Made by a program: the position numbers and the translations under genes. The notes beneath the pieces were generated by a model that worked only from the letters and a program-made list of their open reading frames with translations, did no database searches and was not told where the DNA came from. This document shows positions 57,422 through 64,000 of a stretch of DNA of 64,000 nt, piece by piece; position 1 is the stretch's first letter; the number at the start of each line of letters is the position of its first letter. Source of the DNA: Takakia lepidozioides. Its lineage: Eukaryota; Streptophyta; Takakiopsida; Takakiales; Takakiaceae. The DNA lies in NCBI GenBank assembly GCA_030704615.1, contig CM060732.1, forward strand, positions 67,313,053-67,377,052, given 5' to 3'.

Positions 57422-58063
57422 TCAAAGAGAATTTGGCGGAGCCCTACGTGAGGTGTCCCGCTGCAGAAGGGTGATGACTTCTCCGTAGCCTAGTGTGGCT
57501 TGGTGAATGAATTGGTCTCTCTTACCGTCGCAACACATAATTACAAGGTATATGTAATATTGATGCTTGCAGGGGACCCACTTCCCTCTCATGCCGAGAG
57601 CGCCCTCACGCATCGTTACAAAATCCGGACAAGTGCAAGTAGGGAAATTCCCCACGGTAACCTGATATTCTTTGCCATGAAGAACTGAACCAATAGACAG
57701 CACTGTGTAAATCCGTCCATACCCCGGGGCAGGGACTTCGGTGATACGAGCCACCCGAGCCTGCAAAATTCTAGCCGATTCCATCTTGCATTCGTGATCT
57801 GCACCCGAAGCGACACGGCGCACTGTTTTTCCATCTTTTTTGTTGGGTGGGAGTCGGCACCGGGTGGAGGCATTGCCGGAGCATGTGGCACATCTGTGCC
57901 GACAGTGCACAAGGGCACCACCCGGGACCATGCAAGACAAAACCCTCCCTCCTCCAGCATGCTTATCTCGGTTGTTGACAGCGACGTCCCAAGTTTCACA
58001 GGCCAAATTGCGGGGGGAGGGGGTTTCATTATCACCGAAGGACAAACTGTTCCCTTGACGCAT
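57422..58063 (-). CDS. Small SWIM zinc-finger protein, probably a gene fragment
   Basis: The frame has 213 codons. Its middle has CTCPDFV ... WVPCKH, a CxC-x(n)-CxH SWIM signature of the kind found in MULE-type transposases, FAR1-like factors and many uncharacterised plant proteins. Upstream are Cys/His-rich stretches (CRHRCATCSGNASTRC) and a conserved-looking YTVLSIGSVLHGKEYQV before the finger. A further minus-strand frame at 58,183-58,482 (starting MWPIFKRKNNH) might be an earlier exon, but no clear splice donor joins them. The role is unknown; DNA or protein binding is inferred from the SWIM finger only. Confidence 0.6.
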   Translation of the reverse strand: MRQGNSLSFGDNETPSPRNLACETWDVAVNNRDKHAGGGRVLSCMVPGGALVHCRHRCATCSGNASTRCRLPPNKKDGKTVRRVASGADHECKMESARILQARVARITEVPAPGYGRIYTVLSIGSVLHGKEYQVTVGNFPTCTCPDFVTMREGALGMRGKWVPCKHQYYIYLVIMCCDGKRDQFIHQATLGYGEVITLLQRDTSRRAPPNSL

Positions 58064-58444
58064 TGTGCCATATCGTCTGGGCAGAACTAGAATTTGTGGT
58101 CCTTTGACTCCCCACTATGATAAGGTCGGAACAACCCTGTGAATGTTGGAGCTGGAGTCCCCCTAGAGCCTTTGCATATTTTTTATTTGCATTTCTTGAA
58201 AGAGGGGGTCCGAATTGCCATGCAAGCAACTCTAGATCCTGGTGGGGCGCATTCTATATGCCACTCACTATCAATGCAATCAGATTCCTGCACCATGGCC
58301 ACCACCTCCTCCAATGGGATTCCTGCTGCTGTGCTTGCATGTTCTGCACCTGCTCCACTGGAGGAGGACCCACCTGGGAAGGGGCTGGCACACGACTTAC
58401 TTTGCACTGGAGACACCTTTGGCACAGAGAAATTGACCCTGTTT

Positions 58445-59540
58445 GGGCGATGATTGTTTTTTCGTTTGAAAATCGGCCACATAGGGCATGTAACTGAGGA
58501 TCAATGAACACTTACCTAGCAGCTCAAACAGTGTGCGTTGGCGCACACTGTTTGAGCCCAACTTCTCATTATTTTTTCATCTGAGGAAGACCACAAACAG
58601 CATGTATTTGAGGATCAATCATCACATACCTGGCAGCTCAAACAGTGTGTGTCAACGCACACTGTTTGAGCTCACCTTGTCATTGCCTTTGTCATCTGAA
58701 ATCGGCCACATAGGGCATGTATTTGAGGATCAATCATCACTTACCTGGCAGCTCAAACAGTGTGCGTCAACGCACACTGTTTGAGCTCATCTTCTCATTA
58801 TTTTGTCATCTGAAAAAAGGCCACAAAGGGCATGTATTTGATGATCAATCATCACTTACCTGGCAGCTCAAACAGTGTGCGTCAACGCACACTGTTTGAG
58901 CTCACCTTGTCATTGCCTTTCTCATCTGAAAATCGGCCACATAAGGTATGTATTTGAGGATCAATCATCACTTACCTGGCAGCTCAAACAGTGTGCGTCA
59001 ATGCACACTGTTTGAGCTCACCTTGTCATTGTTTTTTTCCTGCGATATTCGGCAACACAGGGTACGTCTGTGAGGATCAAGGAACACTTACCTGGTAGCT
59101 CAAACAGTGCGTCAACGCACACTGTTTGAACTCACCTTTTCTTTGTTTTTTTCATCTGAAAATCAGCCACTAAGGGCATGTCTTTGAGGTTCAATGAACA
59201 CTTACCTGGCAGCTCAAACAGTGTGCGTGAACGCACACTGTTTGAGCCCACCTTGTCATTGTTTTTTTCTTGTGAAATTCGGCATCATGGGGCATGTCTT
59301 TGAGGTTTAATGCACACTTACCAGGCAGCTCAAACAGTGTGCGTCAACGCACACTGTTTGAGCCCACCTTGTCATTGTTTTTTTCATTTGAATAGGGCCA
59401 AATATCATGTTCAAAACACTTGAATTTTGGAAGCTGAAACATTGTGCGGCAACGCACGGTGTTTTCGGCCCCCACAATGCTTGTTTTCTGGTGAGAAATT
59501 CGGCCACACAGGGCCTGTCTGCCATGCTCAAACACCATCG
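58445..59540. repeat. Tandem array of nine ~115-bp units each containing a hairpin-forming palindrome
   Basis: Each unit has the palindrome GCTCAAACAGTGTGCG-loop-CGCACACTGTTTGAGC (16-bp stem, 4-nt loop TCAA or TTGG), starting at about 58,521, 58,635, 58,750, 58,865, 58,981, 59,097, 59,211, 59,327 and a degenerate 59,432. Between palindromes lies a common spacer with CTTGTCATTG, TCATCTGAAAATCGGCCACA, GGGCATGTATTTGAGG and CACTTACCTGGCA. Spacing is 114-116 bp. Open frames across the array are by-products of the repeat. Confidence 0.92.
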
Positions 59541-59591
59541 TTTCATGCCTCTCTCTTATATCAATTTGAATGAACAACCCTGAAGGAGAAG

Positions 59592-61300
59592 ATGCAAAGT
59601 GTGGCGGAGAAGATCCCTTCGGGGCAGGGGAAGGAGATCATTGTTGATGTTGACGATGAGTTCTATGAAAGCAAAGCCGCTGAGATGCTGGGGGGTCATA
59701 AGGTAAACTCTCAGCTTGTGGTGCAAAGTATGCTTGCCCCGGGTGGGAGGTTGAAGATTCCCCTGTGTAGGTTGGTTTCCATGCCCGTCGTTCGTCCACC
59801 CCTCATCAAGGACATTCTCAAGCTGGAGGCCGAGTTTGTTCATGGGTATTTGGATGGATCCGCAGTCTTTTACGTTCTACAAAGGATTCCAGAGGCAATG
59901 AGCTCCTTGTGGATGAGTCAATTGTGGACTCTTGGGGTCCCATTTGGAGACAGGTAAACGAATCCTTCGAACTTCTTCTCTCCAGGAAACCTTCCACCCG
60001 GGCATTCTCAGGGAAGATGTTTCACGTTTGGGATGGCAACCACCGGTTGCTTGCATGGATGGCTGTCATTGGGAGGCTGCACTCACAAGAGGAAGAGTGG
60101 CATTACTCTGTTTGATCGATGGTGCTGGATTGTGACGGGAACATGATGGGTCTTCTGACGGCAATGAATGATGTGAACAGGTTGGTTTCTCATTCTACAT
60201 GTTCCACTTGTGGTTCCGTGGTTCTTTGATTCAAGTCCTTGAATTTCATTCTGACTTTCAGATATCATTCTGCAGAGGGACGGAGACATCGTATGTCAAA
60301 ACGAGTCTGGTTCACACACTGTATAGGATACAAAGGATCGGGCAGATGCCCTTGACCAACTTCAAGACCATCCTTTCAGCAGAGACGTACAAGAAGTGCG
60401 AAAGCTCCAAGACATCGGAAACGTGGTACTCGTTGACCCGTGAGGCTTTCATGGAGTACATGTACACGGTGAGATACAACTTCCTTCATCTGGCCTTTCC
60501 ATATTCCTGCTTCCACATGTTTGTTTCTGTTTGTTTCCCTTGACCTTGGGTTGATGCAACTCTCGTGCATTCCCTTGCAGCAAGACATTGCAGATGCAGG
60601 GGAGCGTGGCAAACTGGAATACTACAGCTCAACCCCTAAGGAGAGAAGGACAGCAAAGGGGGTTGAGAGTCACATCCACAAAGAGATGACCGCTACAAGA
60701 AGGACTATCATGAGTGCTTTTGTGAAGCAGTTGAGAATTACCGACCCGTCATTCGGATCGCAGTTTCTCCTGGAGATAAAAAACCATTATAACAAGCTAG
60801 GCGAGCCAGAGATGGCCCAGGAGAAGTTGCACATGTTATCTACTGCCGTTGTGTCTTCAGAACAGAAGGTGAAGTGGCTACAGATATGGAACTCTGATCC
60901 CACAGTTAGGGATACCCACATGTTCCCCAGGCCGGAGAAAGAGAAGAAGACCCAGCGTGTCATTCCTGTCAGTGACAATGTGCTGGACACATGGCTTCAC
61001 AAGGCCACTTACTGGAGCCAGGTGTGATGTCATTTCCTGTGTCACTTTCTTTTCTCTTTTCCTGTCCTTCTCTTTCCATTGCCTCTTACATTCGCTGTGA
61101 TTGTTTTTGGGTTCATTCTTGCATTTGAATTGTTTTGCACTTGGAAGAAAGGGCCCGGTCGGTTCTGCATACTCAGCTGGCTGACTATGGCATCACTATG
61201 ACAGCACCGAAGGTCTCATTCGAAGCATACATGAGGAAATGGAGAGCCACAGTGTGGCACTCTTGTTTCTTTAGAGAGTTCAGCAAGGAGGGTGGCATCA
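59592..61300 (+). pseudogene. Paralogue 1 of an unnamed family with a DGNHR (ParB/sulfiredoxin-like) motif
   Basis: Blocks in order: LAPGGRLKIPLCRLVSMPVV (59,730), LEAEFVHGYLDGSAVFYV, NELLVDESIVDSWGPIW, HVWDGNHRLLAWM (about 60,023), LLTAMNDVNR ending an exon at about 60,180. After an intron come SLVHTLYRIQRIGQM and, from 60,583, a helical block with LEYYSSTPKERRTAKGV and KVKWLQIWNSDPTVRD, then LADYGITMTAPKVSFEAYMR and FFREFSKEGG. The DGNHR box recalls the ParB N-terminal/sulfiredoxin fold (inference). It is broken by a frameshift near 59,880, an in-frame TGA at about 60,113 where the paralogue has a sense codon, and an apparent AC instead of AG acceptor near 61,138. Otherwise exon order matches paralogue 2. 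Confidence 0.7.
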
Positions 61301-61616
61301 GTCCCTCTGGTACTCTTCGTCGTTCAAAGGTGCCAGCATCTCTGCATGGTTGTTCATATACTTCATATGCTGCTCTTGAAATGTCTTGTGCTCTGGAGGG
61401 CAGTCGAGGTATCATCCACAGTCCCTGAAGTGGGCAGGACTCCAGTCCCTCAAGATACCAGCTGTGTACATGGTGGGATCGTTGGCAGGGTCGGACCACA
61501 TGTCCAGGTAATCTGGGATTCCACTTAGGTGTTTTCCTTCCATCAGCACATATTTAGTGTACCTGCGGAGGCTCAAACAAACACCATCCCCCAAAACAAG
61601 ATATCAAAAAGCAGAA

Positions 61617-61648
61617 GAAAGTGATGATCGGTGGCGATCATCACTTTC
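61617..61648. repeat. Perfect 14-bp-stem palindrome
   Basis: GAAAGTGATGATCG - GTGG - CGATCATCACTTTC, a perfect inverted repeat with a 4-nt centre. It lies in an intron-like gap of paralogue 2 and is related to the GATCGG-type palindromes at 63.76-63.98 kb. Confidence 0.75.
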
Positions 61649-61814
61649 ACATGAGAGAGAATGCAACATGGGTTGGCAAATCCTTATGATTATGTAGACT
61701 GCACAACTGGGAAATGTGAGACTGCCTATGATAATAGAGGCATGATTAAGAATGGAAACATGGACATGATCTGCAGTGACAACTGTTTGACTGGAGAATA
61801 TCAGAGTAGTGGAA

Positions 61815-61838
61815 GTGATTATCGGTACCGACTATCAC
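61815..61838. repeat. Imperfect 24-bp palindrome of the same type
   Basis: GTGATTATCGGT followed by ACCGACTATCAC, with two mismatched pairs. It shares the CGGTACCG centre with the set at the right edge of the window. Confidence 0.6.
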
Positions 61839-63762
61839 CAAACTGCTGTGTAGCAGGAAAGAAATATTAAGCTTTTTTCAATGAGGCATGACAAAAGTTC
61901 AAAGAATGTGATGGATAGGCTTAAGGCACTGCACCTGTACACAACACGCATCATCGCCCACTCCCCTCCAACTTGACTGTCGAAATTGTTTGACCTCAAT
62001 ACGTTGCCATCCTTGGAGAACTCGCGGAAGAAACAGTACCGTCACGTGAGACCTTTCCACTTTCTAATGTACGCCTCCAAGGTCATCTGTGGTGGTGAGA
62101 CCATCGAAATATTCAAGTCCTTCAAATTCTGCTCCAGGACAAGAATGACGCGTTTCTCCAGCTGCAATGGGAACATGTATCAGAATTGCGCATGACAAAG
62201 CTATAGGATATTTCATATACAATAGGTACTTGAATCCACAAATACCTGATTCCAAAATGTGGCCTTGTGAAGCCACTGATAAAAAACAATGTCACTTATT
62301 CCCTCGACCTTGGTGCCAGGCTGGATTGTGCTTTTTGGGAACTGATTCAGATCCTTAACCGTCTGATCCGAGTTCCAAATCTCAAGCCATCTAACTTTTG
62401 TCTGGGGGTCAACCATAGAGAGAGCCAGCCTGTGCAATTTATCCTGTTGCATCTCTAGATGTACATGTTTGTCATAGTGGGATTTGATTTGGAGAAGGAA
62501 CTCCTCCCCAAGTCCGGGATCCACTATTCTCAATTGCTTCAGGAAGGCCGACATCAGCTTCGTCCTCCTTATCTCGTACTCCTTCTTTAGGGCTGCTCCA
62601 ACACCTTTAGCAGTCCTCAGCTCTTCTGCTGTAGTGTGGTAGTACTCAGATTTCCCCCTCTCGGCGGCCTCTGCCAGTTCTTGCTGCAAGTAACAACGAT
62701 TGGATTACCACACATACAATTGCAAATTTGTATTGAAGAAGATAGGAAGAAGTGGGTTGGGCCATACCGCATACATGTACTCCAAAAATGCATCTCAGGT
62801 CAACGAGTACCAGGTCCCTGCAGCTCTTCATGTTTCGCACTTCTTGATGACATCAGGATGTAGCATTGTGCGGAACTCATCAAGCTTCATCAAACCAATT
62901 CTCTGAATGCGGAATAGTGTGTGGACCAAGCTCGTAGTAACATGCAATTTCTCTGTCAATCTGCAAACAGAGAATACACATGGCATAGGTAAGAAATATT
63001 TAACGTTTGGACTTGAAATGCGCACAACATGCAATTTGAAAGGCAATGGGTTTTTGAGGAAGTCCTACTTGTTCACGTCATGCATAGCTGTCAGAAGTCT
63101 CGTGATGTCGTTCCCAGGATCCAAAACCATTGCCTCCACAACACAATGCTTGTCCTTGTCTTTTGAATGGTGTTTCGCAATGTACCCCATCCAAGCTAGC
63201 AGGCGATGGTTCCCGTCCCAGACATAGAAGATGTGGTTGCAGAACTGCTGGGTGTTATGTCCAAGCAGCAGAGAGTCCTCGAACTCGTCATTCACATCCA
63301 TTTTAGCAATCATCCCAGTTGTCCGTAATCTCTGGGCTCACTTTTGTGTTGTGACCATTAGTATCCTTCAGTGAGACGTAAAAAACTTGTGCACCCATTC
63401 TATATCCGTGCACAAAATCTGTTTCCAACTTGGTAATGTCATGCGAAAGTGGAGGACGAACAACATGCATGGAGATCATCCGACAGAGAGGGATTTCAAG
63501 ACGTCCTCCAGGACAATCATGTCCCTAATAACCTCCTGGGAATTTACCTTTTGATATGACATCAGTTCTTTCACCTTGTCAAGGTAGTGTAATTCAGGCT
63601 CGTCTGTGTCTTCGCTGTTCTCAGAACTCTTCGTGGAGTCGTCCCCTTCTCTAGAGCCCTTTGCATCTGTTTTTGCCTGCTTAGACTTTACATTTTTCTG
63701 CATACCCAAAACCCACAACAACAACATTCAACTGGTGTTCTGGAAACAGACGTTTTAACACA

Positions 63763-63982
63763 GTGACGATCGGTACCGACCATCACTTTGTCTTCTAACA
63801 AATGAATGGAAATTCTAGTTGGTTTCCCAATGCACCTTGACTCAGTTCTCACTAGACTGCGATGATCGGTGCCGACCATCAGGATGATGCAAGCGATGGT
63901 CGGTACCGACCATCACCACAAGACATCACTGGGATGCAAACACCCACGAGGTCTGAATGTGATGGTCGGCACCGATCATCAC
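63763..63982. repeat. Cluster of four CGGTACCG-centred palindromes
   Basis: Palindromic words at 63,763-63,786, 63,861-63,880, 63,895-63,914 and 63,959-63,982 share the consensus GATGGTCGGTACCGACCATC. The third is perfect over 20 bp; the others have one or two changes. They lie just upstream of paralogue 2 and may continue past the window end. Confidence 0.75.
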
Positions 63983-64000
63983 TATTAGTCAGAATCCCTT

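Larger units (their letters stand above)
61298..63727 (-). pseudogene. Paralogue 2 of the DGNHR family, convergent with paralogue 1
   Basis: Minus-strand blocks in the same order: a Ser/Asp/Glu-rich start (SSENSEDTDEPELHYLDKV), RLEIPLCRMISMHVVRPPL, FVHGYRMGAQVFYVSLKD, IFYVWDGNHRLLAWMGYI (about 63,220), TRLLTAMHDVN, TSLVHTLFRIQRIGLMKL, and the helical block (SEYYHTTAEELRTAKGVG, TKVRWLEIWNSDQTVKDL) at 62.2-62.7 kb. Near 62.0-62.2 kb are LEAYIRKWK and CFFREFSKDGN. A last exon at 61.3-61.57 kb has YTKYVLMEGKHLSGIPDYL and PPEHKTFQEQHMKYM, ending TGA at 61,298. Frameshifts near 63,500 and 63,315 and a TGA inside the last exon (about 61,427) indicate decay. Function is unknown; the DGNHR box is the only family clue. 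Confidence 0.7.

Noticed and set aside
58533-58899. Protein-coding frames across the hairpin array
   Set aside because: They are short, repeat-derived and change frame with each unit length; no domain is visible.
58445-59540. CRISPR-like array
   Set aside because: Units are long, palindromic and continuous with a conserved spacer; there are no unique spacers and the context is a plant genome.

Overview
The window looks like nuclear DNA of a land plant, most likely a seedless one (bryophyte, lycophyte or fern). The reasons are an intronless DYW-type pentatricopeptide gene, two intron-rich plant genes (a peroxisomal beta-oxidation multifunctional protein and an LRR-VIII-like receptor kinase), SINEs, LINEs and LTR elements inside introns, and long AT-rich spacers with satellites. 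I cannot name the species.

Layout. 1-5.7 kb holds no convincing gene; it contains a minisatellite, a 1.2-kb foldback element with about 330-bp inverted repeats, and a LINE 3' fragment. 5.7-8.6 kb (+) is the DYW PPR gene. 9.75-19.3 kb (-) is a 17-exon MFP2/AIM1-like gene. 19.3-25.8 kb is spacer with a tandem duplication, two small inverted-repeat elements, a decayed tandem array and a SINE. 25.8-41.9 kb (-) is a roughly 20-exon LRR receptor kinase whose introns are full of LINE debris; one LINE is split by a 366-bp miniature LTR element (TRIM) whose LTRs contain a tRNA-like Pol III unit. 42-48 kb is spacer with two SINEs, foldbacks and a degenerate satellite. 48.4-49.7 kb (-) is a decayed DUF7869-type gene, followed by a 120-bp tandem array.

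From 52 to 57.1 kb (+) lies a decayed LTR-retrotransposon body with Gag, two zinc knuckles, an aspartic protease and then a C5 cytosine-methyltransferase domain. Most of its in-frame stops are TAG. Next come a small SWIM zinc-finger ORF (-), an array of nine 115-bp repeats each holding a nearly perfect 16-bp-stem hairpin, and a convergent pair of decayed paralogues (59.6-63.7 kb). The paralogues share a DGNHR motif reminiscent of ParB/sulfiredoxin-like proteins and are flanked on their outer sides by palindromic DNA.

The three intact-looking host genes are functionally unrelated: organelle RNA editing, peroxisomal fatty-acid oxidation and surface signalling. The right third is mobile-element and repeat territory and holds the most unusual features. 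Exon boundaries come from reading splice sites and phases by eye and could be off by a base or so.
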